41,429 nucleotides of DNA from VRUE01 sp036379955 (GTDB lineage Bacteria; Actinomycetota; Thermoleophilia; Solirubrobacterales; 70-9), in contig DASVFR010000059.1 in the NCBI GenBank assembly GCA_036379955.1, positions 1 to 41,429 on the forward strand, written 5' to 3'. Numbering within the stretch: the first letter of the stretch is position 1; every line of letters starts with the position of its first letter. Below, one piece after another: positions 24,201 to 30,090 of this stretch. The notes under the pieces are model-generated. The model did not search any database and had not been told where the DNA came from. It worked only from the letters and a program-made list of their open reading frames with translations. The position numbers and the translations under genes are program-made.

Positions 24201-26140
24201 AGTGGACGTCGAACGAGATCCGCGAACTGTTCAACGAAGGCGTCCTCGACCGGCGCCAGTGGGTCGCCGTCCCCCGCCAGCTCTACAAGCGGGCCTACGG
24301 GAAGTTCGACCCCGAGGTCGCCACCGCCGAGATCAAGCTGGCCCTCGACGGCAAAGCGCCGGGCACCCACTTCAAGCTCGTCCGCAAGCCGGCCGCCGAT
24401 CAGTTCTTCTCCCAGCTCTCCGATGCCCTGGTCAGCTCGAAGCTGGTCAAGGTCAACCGGGCGACCAACTTCCTGATCCTGGCGACGTCGCCGAGCTGGG
24501 CAGCCGCGCAGGTGGCAGCGGAGTACGTGCAGGGCTCGATCGCGCAGCCGCGTCTCCTCAATCCGCGCTTCGTCAAGAAGGCCATGCGCGCCTACAAAGC
24601 GATGCCGCCCCACAAGCGCCAGGCGTTCGACGCTTGGGTGGGGGTGACGGCGCGTGAGCTCAGCCGCAAGGAGGAGATGGGATTCGGCACCGTCGAGGAC
24701 GCGGCTGACGCCTACAGCGCCTTCCACTCGACGCCGCTGGGCAAGCTCATTAACTCGATCCACGACTTCGACCAGTGGAAGGGTGGCCGCATCCGCACGC
24801 TGGTCGCCATCGCCAAGGCCGACAAGGAGCTGAATGGGCACCTGAATCGCTTTGTCCGCGGGCTCGGGAAGCTGGACGAGCAGATGGGCAAGCAGCTCAA
24901 GGCAATGCGGGGCAAGCCTCTCGAGGAGCAGCTTGCCTTCATCGGCGACCACCCGAAGCTCGCCCACCGTTACCAGACCTACTTGGACGACGTCATGGGC
25001 AACTGGACGGCGCTGACGAAGAACGAGCGGGTGGCCTCGCAGCTCATGATCTTCTACCCCTTCCTGCGTATGTCGCTGCGCTGGACCTTCTACGCCTTCC
25101 CCAAGCACCACCCGATCCGCGCGGCGACGCTGGCCTACCTGAGCCAGCAGAACGCCGTCCAGGTCAAACGGCTGCTCGGCGGCGATCCCTCCTACTTCAC
25201 CGCCTGGATGAAGGTGCCGGTCAACCTCGGCCACGGCAAAGTCGCCTGGGTGCCTCTGGCCCGCATCGTCCCTGGCGCCAACGCCCCGCTCGAAGCGATC
25301 GGCGGTGGGATCGAAGGGCCGAAGGGCACCGTCGCCCTGCGGACGGCACAGCCCGTCCTCGGCGCGGCCGCGACCCTCGCCACCGGCGTCAACCCGCTCA
25401 CCGGCAAGCAGGAAAAGGGCTCGTTTTGGTCGGCGCTCGAGCAGCTATTCCCGACGTCGCTCTCGGCGCCGGGTCGCGCGCTCAACGAAGTGCTGATCCC
25501 CAGCGGCCGCAAGCCGGGTGAGGGGCTGGGCAAGGTCAGCCCGATCTTCGGCACCGAACGGCAAGAGGCGCTGGACAAGCTCTCGGCGAAGCTCGTTGGC
25601 TACGGCTCGGCCGAGCGCTATGCCCGCGGCCTGGTCGCTCCGCTGCTGCCCGAAGCCGGCGACAAAGTCAAGGACAAGGAAATGCTCGGGCGGATCATGC
25701 GCGCCCTCGAGCGCAACAGCCCGACCGTCCATCGCAAACTCGCCAGCGACTACGCCGACAAGATCAAGAACCTCCGCTTTGAAGGCAAGGGCAAGGCGGC
25801 GGCGAGGCTGCGGGCCGAGGCCGAACGTCGATTTGAAGGCATGGAAAAGACCTACGACGAGGCCAACAACCTGCTCGACGCGATGTTTGAAAAGTGGAAA
25901 GTGCCCTTCAAGAAGGAAGACAACATCTTCCTCGAAGAATACGGCCGCCTCGAGTACGGGACCGAACCGAAGGAACCGACGTCGATCGGCGGAACCAGCA
26001 TCGGCGGGGCTCCGATCGGCGCCGGCACCGCGGGGCAAAGCACGGTCGGCGGGGTGCGGATCAAGCACGGTCCCGGCCGGCTCTCGGCTCAGGCCCGTAA
26101 CTCACGACAGACGACCATCGGGGGGGTGCCCGTCAGGTGA
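21260..26140 (+). CDS. Giant internal virion (ejection) protein, 1626 residues
   Basis: The largest gene. Residues 1-75 are an extreme Pro/Arg/Lys tail (TPKKRRPRRRPTTPAPKPP). Residues 150-260 hold Gly/Ala-rich amphipathic helices that could enter a membrane (ITIAAPGGGFVGALGKRAVE). The middle 700 residues are long charged helices. From about 1080 to 1320 there is a more globular region with hydrophobic helices (NRATNFLILATSPSWAAAQV; ASQLMIFYPFLRMSLRWTFYAF). The last 60 residues repeat an IGG unit (SIGGTSIGGAPIG, TVGGVRI, TIGGVPV). No lysozyme or transglycosylase motif is evident. Size, place before lysis, and absence of a tape measure suggest a T7 gp16-like/podoviral ejection role. The start codon has only a weak SD. 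Confidence 0.7.
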   Translation: MPARAGSTILVPGGRVVHLPDRTPKKRRPRRRPTTPAPKPPRKTRPPRKAPEPRPTRKREVAGPPAPPRPSRNPYEALERAEKKLARHRNAELREATKRLRHALASEAKFKASRKTPEGSPMKANFPDRRLKKVAPRAYKKSLRIARGPHGSSRGLGEPEDLTTAITIAAPGGGFVGALGKRAVEVGGKTVLKEVGEAAAGKIESTALKAETRAVRAGSGVKAAGRLASRAARKVAGKEASSAERAAARAAAKRAAAKAASRESRFAQVSLPGVKLGKVAGAQTLPVVRGHEQAIVHSPKKVAKRTVIGAEGLVLGPVKAAADVATSGGRAVSSVAHTAGIPGFRGYSGAEIAAPIKGLGKEQLDFAKQVAKVVTASDSKEVQKEVEDNLGLMLPIVLGLGAKAGGERLTKGRVVEGVRKIANRARREPLSDFRGKTPRVFEKAGQHKAEAVRVANAKARARRDEQGATGRYVHQARGAKGGEVVRRGVRPQKGRLARATSRGLSKAEAEGHLVVRPADVIPFATRHSIDLSNPARAIEQVKAHRASLEPLPEGATLPASKLHTRDLLDYIERNADVLANPRVRKALEERRKAGAYRRKHAKELAPEHSERARYSSVATVKRRPLPEHMFPKDVRDLVRAEPKHGVLAKDVLRREAREDHAQARNLKRSARTLVRQAEKRAEGAKRRVLRAQAAEREVQGVAKLRVSQADRKLLRQVPEYVDAVRNNNRAQKTLREARTRYGNFARNGQGLYRHGQVSAQAKVIVNGLKAAERQALETRAQLDRVKGHVLARAHVETGRAARGEQAGPLAGLGRGPRGTLAQLEHRGGKVAQAQAEHTARTAELARARELAAERVAEAKGYAHMAKLKHRASQGFDPSLEAEFVAREAADLRAEGRPQPEYVHTGRAREAPGYGTTGAKLSQFPGKSKFRKGTAERYGMVEEGLVPDIRESFRRPAIRRESYRALRGMLNDNEFRVSGKDEWTSNEIRELFNEGVLDRRQWVAVPRQLYKRAYGKFDPEVATAEIKLALDGKAPGTHFKLVRKPAADQFFSQLSDALVSSKLVKVNRATNFLILATSPSWAAAQVAAEYVQGSIAQPRLLNPRFVKKAMRAYKAMPPHKRQAFDAWVGVTARELSRKEEMGFGTVEDAADAYSAFHSTPLGKLINSIHDFDQWKGGRIRTLVAIAKADKELNGHLNRFVRGLGKLDEQMGKQLKAMRGKPLEEQLAFIGDHPKLAHRYQTYLDDVMGNWTALTKNERVASQLMIFYPFLRMSLRWTFYAFPKHHPIRAATLAYLSQQNAVQVKRLLGGDPSYFTAWMKVPVNLGHGKVAWVPLARIVPGANAPLEAIGGGIEGPKGTVALRTAQPVLGAAATLATGVNPLTGKQEKGSFWSALEQLFPTSLSAPGRALNEVLIPSGRKPGEGLGKVSPIFGTERQEALDKLSAKLVGYGSAERYARGLVAPLLPEAGDKVKDKEMLGRIMRALERNSPTVHRKLASDYADKIKNLRFEGKGKAAARLRAEAERRFEGMEKTYDEANNLLDAMFEKWKVPFKKEDNIFLEEYGRLEYGTEPKEPTSIGGTSIGGAPIGAGTAGQSTVGGVRIKHGPGRLSAQARNSRQTTIGGVPVR

Positions 26141-26382
26141 GCCCGGCAGATCAGATCGAAGCGAGGCTGCGGGATCTCGAGGCGATGGTCTTCGGCATCC
26201 GCGGCGAGGGCGGCCTGGGCGACCAGCTCGCCGGCCTCCGCGACGACTTCAAGGCATGGCGGAAGGAAGACCGCGACCGGCGGGAACTGGCGGCTCGAGC
26301 GATGGTGATTGCGCTCGGCTCGGCGGTGGTCGGCCTGCTCGCGGTGATCGTGACCCTTATCGGAATGGTGGTGACGCGATGA
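26137..26382 (+). CDS. Coiled-coil plus TM protein, holin-accessory (XhlA-like) candidate
   Basis: 81 residues from GTG 26137 (overlaps the upstream TGA). Residues 1-52 form a charged coil (SPADQIEARLRDLEAMVFGI...DQLAGLRDDFKAWRKEDRDRRE), followed by one TM helix (AMVIALGSAVVGLLAVIVTLIGMVV). This coil-then-TM design is that of small lysis-cassette membrane proteins such as XhlA. It starts the lysis group and its stop overlaps the next start. Confidence 0.6.
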   Translation: MSPADQIEARLRDLEAMVFGIRGEGGLGDQLAGLRDDFKAWRKEDRDRRELAARAMVIALGSAVVGLLAVIVTLIGMVVTR

Positions 26383-27029
26383 AGCAGGTTCGACTCAACC
26401 GCGCCGAGGTCTGGATTGCCGACCATGCGCTGCCGATCTTCGGGGCCGTGGCCCTGGCGATCATCGCCGGCGCCGTGGCGATCTTCGTGGTCTTCCTCAA
26501 CCAGAGGGACACCGCGCATCAGGTCAACGTGCTCAAGCCCCAGGTGACGCGGGTGAACAAGGCGATCTGCGATCGGCAGTCGCTCACCCACCCCGACCGC
26601 GCCACCCGCTGCGCGGAACGCATCCGCGTCGGCCTAATCAACTGCCGGCACTCGGAGCCCTGTCGCGCGGCCTTCCTCGCCGTGGCGACTTCACCCCCGC
26701 CAGCGCGGCCGATCTCGACGTTGACGGGAGGGGGTGGTGCCATTCAGCAGCCGTCTAACCACGGCCATCAGCACCCGAGCCCCGGTTCGCAGCCGGGGCA
26801 GGGACACGGCCACGGACACGGAGGCGGACACGAATCAGCGCCACAAGCCCCAGAATCGCCTCCTGGCGCCGAATCCGGTGGACAGGGCGGTGGACAAGCA
26901 CCGGGTCAAGAACGGCCGCCAGCGGGGCAGGGAGGCGGCCAGGGCGGCTCGTCGTCCGGTGCCGGTGTTGAAGTCTGCGTCGAAGCCGTGAACACCTGCG
27001 TCGAAGCCGAAGTCGGGCTCGGCCGCTAA
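26379..27029 (+). CDS. Membrane protein with His/Gly-rich extracellular tail
   Basis: 216 residues. Residues 8-42 contain one TM helix (ALPIFGAVALAIIAGAVAIFVVF). Residues 45-105 are a small Cys-rich domain (CDRQSLTHPDRATRCAER, NCRHSEPCRAAF), probably with two disulfides. Residues 120-200 are low-complexity Gly/Gln/Pro/His, including alternating Gly-His (GQGHGHGHGGGH), which could bind metal. The last segment has CVEAVNTCVEAE. Position between a holin-like gene and the endolysin suggests a lysis or spanin-like role; the architecture is unusual. Confidence 0.65.
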   Translation: MKQVRLNRAEVWIADHALPIFGAVALAIIAGAVAIFVVFLNQRDTAHQVNVLKPQVTRVNKAICDRQSLTHPDRATRCAERIRVGLINCRHSEPCRAAFLAVATSPPPARPISTLTGGGGAIQQPSNHGHQHPSPGSQPGQGHGHGHGGGHESAPQAPESPPGAESGGQGGGQAPGQERPPAGQGGGQGGSSSGAGVEVCVEAVNTCVEAEVGLGR

Positions 27030-27039
27030 CCGAAGGGAG
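27028..27039 (+). promoter_or_regulatory. Start-associated RBS leader AACCGAAGGGAG
   Basis: Exact copy that begins inside the stop codon region of the previous gene (its TAA is 27027-27029) and lies 6 bases before the endolysin ATG. Confidence 0.7.
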
Positions 27040-27045
27040 TCACCA

Positions 27046-28020
27046 ATGTCTTTGCGATACGCGGTGATCGACGGGTGCCCTTGCCCGCGGCCGCTCTACC
27101 CGATCCTCAAGAAGCTCAAGAAGGAAACGGGCTGCGTCTACAACTCGATCTATCGAGGGGACGACGTCGCCGGCATCCTGCACAAGTTCGGCAAGCACAC
27201 CCAGCGGGAGCTTTACGAAGAACTGCCGCCGGGGATGGCGAACCCGCCCGACCGGGGCACCCACATTCTCCGCGGCGACGGCGTCGTAGGGAAGCTGTTC
27301 GCCAAGCTGAGGTTCTGGCAATGCGGCATCGACGTGGACGACCAGTACGTCGAGGCCCTGATCGAGGCAGCCCGCCGGCATGGGTGGAAGCTCTACCGGC
27401 CCTACTCCTCGGGCTCGGAGTACCACCACCTCAACTTCGCGTCGAAGCCGCGCAGGTGGAAGGCGTTCTTCCGCCACGTCTTCGGTGCGCCCAAGGTGGT
27501 CGGGGTGGCACCCGCCAAGCCGGCCCCGAAGAAGCCGGTCAAGCACCACGCGAAGCCGCCGGTCCACCCGCATCCGACTCGCCTCTCCGAGGCCGGGGTG
27601 AAGTTCATCGCCGGCTTCGAGGGCTTCCGAGCGGAAGCGTATTGGGACCCCTGGGGCAACGTCTGGACGATCGCCTTCGGGCACACCGGCCCCGACGTCC
27701 ATCAGGGCGAGAAGGTCGGCCGGGCGAAGGGCCTCAAACTGCTGCGCTCCGACGCGGCGACGGCGGCCCAGGCGGTCAAGGATCTCGTAGACGTCGAGCT
27801 GACGCAGAAGCAGTTCGACGCCCTCGTGTCCTTCGCCTACAACCTCGGCGGGGGAGCGCTCGCAGAATCGACCCTGCTCAAGATGCTCAACCGCGGCAAC
27901 TACAAGGGTGCGCAGCAGCAGTTCAAGCGCTGGACGCACGCCGGCGGCCAAGAGCTGCCCGGCCTGGTCCGTCGCCGTGCCGCTGAGGCCCGCCTGTTCG
28001 GAGGGGGTGACTACGCATGA
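27046..28020 (+). CDS. Two-domain endolysin: M15-like peptidase plus GH24 muramidase
   Basis: 324 residues. Residues 1-135 resemble a zinc D,D-carboxypeptidase/endopeptidase of family M15: H73 (GTHILRGDG), D96/D98 (CGIDVDD) and SEYHHLNF with E125 and H128 match the H-D-E-H set. A Lys/Pro/His linker spans about 150-180 (PAKPAPKKPVKHHAKPP). Residues 182-324 are a T4-lysozyme-like GH24 domain with E192 (FEGF), D201 (WDPWG) and T208 (WTIAFGHT), then the conserved FDALVSFAYNLGGGAL. It should cut both peptide and glycan parts of peptidoglycan. No signal peptide, so release depends on a holin. Translation uses the AACCGAAGGGAG leader. Confidence 0.85.
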   Translation: MSLRYAVIDGCPCPRPLYPILKKLKKETGCVYNSIYRGDDVAGILHKFGKHTQRELYEELPPGMANPPDRGTHILRGDGVVGKLFAKLRFWQCGIDVDDQYVEALIEAARRHGWKLYRPYSSGSEYHHLNFASKPRRWKAFFRHVFGAPKVVGVAPAKPAPKKPVKHHAKPPVHPHPTRLSEAGVKFIAGFEGFRAEAYWDPWGNVWTIAFGHTGPDVHQGEKVGRAKGLKLLRSDAATAAQAVKDLVDVELTQKQFDALVSFAYNLGGGALAESTLLKMLNRGNYKGAQQQFKRWTHAGGQELPGLVRRRAAEARLFGGGDYA

Positions 28021-28193
28021 AGGGCATAGCTCGCGCACTCTGGAACTACCCAACCGTCTTCGCTGGGGCGGTCCAGGTGGGGAACGCGACGTTGGCTGCG
28101 GCCGGGGTTCTGCCCCCGGTCGTCGCCCTCGGGATCTCCACCGTGGCGGCGATCTGCAACTTCGTCGCCGTGACGCCGGCGAATCCGAAGTGA
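28017..28193 (+). CDS. Holin-like small membrane protein
   Basis: 58 residues; ATG overlaps the endolysin TGA. Sequence MKGIARALWNYPTVFAGAVQV, then NATLAAAGVLPPVVALGISTVAAICNFVAV and a short NPK end. Two hydrophobic segments separated by a Gly-Pro turn, the ALWNYPT start and the N-P-K end are typical of small actinophage holins. It lies directly after the endolysin. The gene is easily missed for its length. Confidence 0.7.
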   Translation: MKGIARALWNYPTVFAGAVQVGNATLAAAGVLPPVVALGISTVAAICNFVAVTPANPK

Positions 28194-28555
28194 AGGGAGT
28201 CGGCCTCTCGATTCCGGGCACCCCGCCCTCCTACAACACGCTCGTTCACGCCCACTGGCGCAAGAACCAGCGTGCCAAGCAGGACTGGCAGCAGCGCTGC
28301 GAGATCGTCCTGATGGAGGCGCGGGTGCCCAAGGGCCTCGAGCTGGTCACCGCCACGGCGCTGCTGCACTTCAAGCAGTACCGCCGGCGAGACGAAGGCA
28401 ACTTCCGGGTCGTCCTCGAGAAGGCCCTGGGAGACGCCCTCGTTAACGGAGGCTGGCTGCCCGACGACACCCCGGACCACTACCGCTTCGAGCGGCTGCG
28501 GTTCACGGAGTCCTCGACAGCCCCCCTCACGGAAGTCTCCTTGACTCTGCGGTAA
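28190..28555 (+). CDS. rusA: RusA-like Holliday junction resolvase
   Basis: 121 residues from GTG 28190, overlapping the holin-like stop. Begins MKGVGLSIPGTPPSYNTLVHAHW. The family's core is visible: SIPGTPPSYN near the N-terminus, RRRDEGNFRVVLEKALGDAL (D68, N71, D82) and PDDTPDHYRF (D92/D93), matching the three catalytic acidic residues of RusA. The enzyme cuts four-way junctions, here probably to debranch DNA before packaging. Position at the end of the lysis block rather than in the replication block is unusual. Confidence 0.8.
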   Translation: MKGVGLSIPGTPPSYNTLVHAHWRKNQRAKQDWQQRCEIVLMEARVPKGLELVTATALLHFKQYRRRDEGNFRVVLEKALGDALVNGGWLPDDTPDHYRFERLRFTESSTAPLTEVSLTLR

Positions 28556-28574
28556 GCTGTCTCTGCTCGGTAGC

Positions 28575-28585
28575 CCCTTCGGTTG
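28575..28585 (-). promoter_or_regulatory. Orphan copy of the start-associated leader
   Basis: Minus strand AACCGAAGGGG, preceded by CATGAGCAGGC as at the other leftward copies, but no minus-strand gene follows. Likely a relic of a lost leftward gene, or a site acting on its own. Confidence 0.45.
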
Positions 28586-28598
28586 CCTGCTCATGTGA

Positions 28599-28641
28599 AA
28601 GCCCTCGTCGCCCTCGCTGGCGGCGGGGGCTTTCTTCGTTC
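28599..28641 (+). terminator. Strong hairpin terminator of the late operon
   Basis: A 15-bp stem with two G-U pairs (28599-28613 with 28620-28634; AAAGCCC...GGGCTTT ends), 6-base loop, then CTTCGTT. It ends the virion/lysis/RusA transcript; the flanking A and T runs allow function in both directions. Confidence 0.85.
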
Positions 28642-28647
28642 TGGGCA

Positions 28648-28726
28648 GCGACCAGCGGGGCGACGGCCTCGTGTCGGTGCGCCGCCCAACCCCTAGACAC
28701 GATCCCGAGTCGTGCGCTGGTCGCTC
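28648..28726. repeat. Nested inverted repeats between late terminator and early promoter
   Basis: Outer arms AGCGACCAGCG (28648-28658) and CGCTGGTCGCT (28716-28726) are perfect over 11 bp. Inside lie CGTGTC/GACACG (28671-28676/28697-28702) and the overlapping CACGA/TCGTG (28699-28703/28711-28715). The gene-free stretch 28556-28864 (309 bases) holds only this, the terminator, the orphan leader and promoter D. A recombination (attP) or replication site is possible. Confidence 0.6.
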
Positions 28727-28810
28727 TCCCGCCGGTCGCCGCGGTGGGCGCATTCCTCCGAGGCGCGACCCCGACCGGCGTTGTACGTGGAGAGCGGGCA
28801 GCATACCGAT

Positions 28811-28840
28811 GTGCCCACATGCGCTAGGTTGGGTCGATCC
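28811..28840 (+). promoter_or_regulatory. Putative early promoter with motif copy D
   Basis: GTGCCCACAT (28811-28820; with the preceding AT it forms ATGTG-CC-CACAT, an inverted repeat), GCGCTAGGTT with TANNNT at 28825-28830, and CGATCC at 28835-28840. Promoter E (30021-30052) has the same three parts in the same order. Confidence 0.55.
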
Positions 28841-28848
28841 CAGCAACC

Positions 28849-28860
28849 AACCGAAGGGAG
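28849..28860 (+). promoter_or_regulatory. Start-associated RBS leader AACCGAAGGGAG
   Basis: Exact copy 4 bases before the ATG at 28865. Confidence 0.75.
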
Positions 28861-28864
28861 CGTC

Positions 28865-29056
28865 ATGCAGATCAAGGTGTGCAACGAGGAGGGCGACGCG
28901 AAGGTGCGGATCGTCAACCCCGCGGGCGAGGAGGAGCAGGTCGTCTCCGAGTCCACCGTCGCGGCCGGCCAGGAGGTCACGTTGACCCTGCCCGAGGTCC
29001 ACGACGAGAGCGGCATCCAGCTCGGCGACGTCGAGGACTCGCCCCAGCCCGCCTGA
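28865..29056 (+). CDS. Small acidic hypothetical protein, first early gene
   Basis: 63 residues. Beta-rich: MQIKVCNEEGDAKVRIVNPAG, then EVTLTLPEVHD and an acidic tail. Start fixed by the AACCGAAGGGAG leader. Its stop overlaps the next ATG (TGATG). Function unknown. First in the transcript from promoter D, so it should be made early. Confidence 0.75.
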   Translation: MQIKVCNEEGDAKVRIVNPAGEEEQVVSESTVAAGQEVTLTLPEVHDESGIQLGDVEDSPQPA

Positions 29057-29394
29057 TGGAGGGGCAGACGCAGTCTCTCCCGGCCGGGCTCACGATCGGG
29101 CGGATGGTGGTCTACCGCTCGAAGACGGGCAGCTACGACCTGCCGGCGGTGGTCACGGCGACGCAGCTCTCGCTCGACCCGAAGGGCGTCGAGCTGGGCC
29201 ATGTGCCCGAGCTGTCGGGCACCGATCGCGTCCACCTGACGGTGTTCACCTGCGGCAAGCAGGGCACCGCCCGCGAGGGCAACGCCGTCAACAACGAGGC
29301 GGCCGGCGGCTCCTACCAGGAGTTCGACATTCCCCAGCACGTCGAGGGCGACGAGATCGCTCCCGGCTCCTGGCGGTGGCCCGAGAGGGTGTAG
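29056..29394 (+). CDS. Conserved-looking phage hypothetical protein, 112 residues
   Basis: Residues 17-30 read GRMVVYRSKTGSYD, then a strand set LPAVVTATQLSLDP and DRVHLTVFTCGKQ; the end EFDIPQHVEGDEIAPGSWRWPERV is a pattern (V-H-L-x-V-F, then P-G-x-W-x-W-P) I associate with small, widespread actinophage proteins of unknown role. Single small beta domain. Followed by a terminator-like hairpin. Confidence 0.7.
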   Translation: MEGQTQSLPAGLTIGRMVVYRSKTGSYDLPAVVTATQLSLDPKGVELGHVPELSGTDRVHLTVFTCGKQGTAREGNAVNNEAAGGSYQEFDIPQHVEGDEIAPGSWRWPERV

Positions 29395-29411
29395 GCTCGC
29401 CCTCGGCCGTA

Positions 29412-29453
29412 GCCCCCTCGCCCTTGGTTCCGCGCGGACTCGGGTGAGGGGGC
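29412..29453 (+). terminator. Terminator-like hairpin after the first early pair
   Basis: GCCCCCTCGCCC (29412-29423) pairs with GGGTGAGGGGGC (29442-29453), 12 bp with one G-U and an 18-base loop. No U-run follows, so termination may be partial. Confidence 0.5.
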
Positions 29454-29470
29454 ACGCGGTCCTCTCAAAA

Positions 29471-29520
29471 GTCCGGCCAGCCGGACTCCGCAATTTCCGT
29501 CCGAAGGCCGTGGGCACAAT
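29471..29520 (+). promoter_or_regulatory. Palindrome-type promoter, copy 1 (leaderless)
   Basis: Perfect palindrome-like GTCCGGCCAGCCGGAC (29471-29486), then TTCCGTCCG (29496-29504) and CACAAT (29515-29520) as -10. The ATG at 29527 lies 6 bases after, with no SD. The same palindrome plus TTCCGTCCG block stands ahead of 31886. Confidence 0.55.
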
Positions 29521-29526
29521 CCGCTC

Positions 29527-29826
29527 ATGGCACGGCTACGTCACATAGGCGCTCGGCGCAAGGCGGGCAGGCTCTCCGAGGAGACCACCACCCTCAAGCG
29601 CACCATGAGGCATGACGAGCGCTTCGGCAAGATCGCCGACAAAGCGATCGACAACCTCGACGCTCTCGAGCGCAGGGCCGCGGAGATCGTCGTCACCGAA
29701 GACGCGACCGACTGCACCCTGACCAGCCGGGAACCGGACGACCTCCGGCGCCTGGCGGCCGACGGCAACGAGGAGGCAGCGGCCGAGCTTCGCCGGCGCG
29801 AAGTCCTCGAGCCCGCGGCCGCCTGA
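29527..29826 (+). CDS. Hypothetical protein from a leaderless transcript
   Basis: 99 residues. Basic N-terminus (MARLRHIGARRKAGRLSEETTTLKRTMRHDE), then helices (IADKAIDNLDALERRAAEIVV; DDLRRLAADGNEEAAAELRRR). The basic start followed by acidic helices suggests a small nucleic-acid-associated protein. No SD; -10 box 6 bases upstream. Stop and next start overlap by one base. Confidence 0.7.
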   Translation: MARLRHIGARRKAGRLSEETTTLKRTMRHDERFGKIADKAIDNLDALERRAAEIVVTEDATDCTLTSREPDDLRRLAADGNEEAAAELRRREVLEPAAA

Positions 29827-30014
29827 TGGACCTGTTCTCTGAGGCCGCCGGCGCCGACGTCGTCGCGCTCGAGGAGGTCCAGCGGACGGGCAAGACCAAC
29901 GCGAAGGCGACGACGATCGCCATAGCCCACGGCCTCGTCTACGACCCGCATGTAGATGGCCGCCTTCGGCTCACTCCGCTCGGCCGCGAGAAGCTGGCCG
30001 GACAGAAGTTCTAG
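29826..30014 (+). CDS. Small hypothetical protein, possible winged-helix fragment
   Basis: 62 residues, ATG 29826 overlapping the upstream TGA. The end (AIAHGLVYDPHVDGRLRLTPLGREKLAG) looks like the wing and last helix of a winged-helix domain: a beta hairpin, then L-T-P-x-G-x-x-x-L, frequent in MarR/PadR-type proteins. N-terminal helix is short. Weak assignment. Confidence 0.6.
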   Translation: MDLFSEAAGADVVALEEVQRTGKTNAKATTIAIAHGLVYDPHVDGRLRLTPLGREKLAGQKF

Positions 30015-30020
30015 AGCCAT

Positions 30021-30052
30021 GTACCCACATAGGCGCTAGGCTTTCCCGATCC
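30021..30052 (+). promoter_or_regulatory. Putative promoter with motif copy E
   Basis: GTACCCACAT (30021-30030), GCGCTAGGCT with TANNNT at 30037-30042, and CGATCC (30047-30052). Drives the recombinase operon; SD GAAGGAGAG lies before the ATG at 30091. Confidence 0.55.
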
Positions 30053-30090
30053 ACGCCGAGGGGGCGTGGCAATCGAAGGAGAGTCCCAGC

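Noticed and set aside
20612..25234. 1540-codon open frame on the minus strand opposite the giant protein
   Set aside because: Shadow frame produced by high GC and strong codon bias in the plus-strand gene; no promoter, no RBS and no recognisable domain.
27257..27266. GCACCCACAT inside the endolysin gene as another motif copy
   Set aside because: One base off the motif, in coding sequence and explained by the residues encoded (GTHI).
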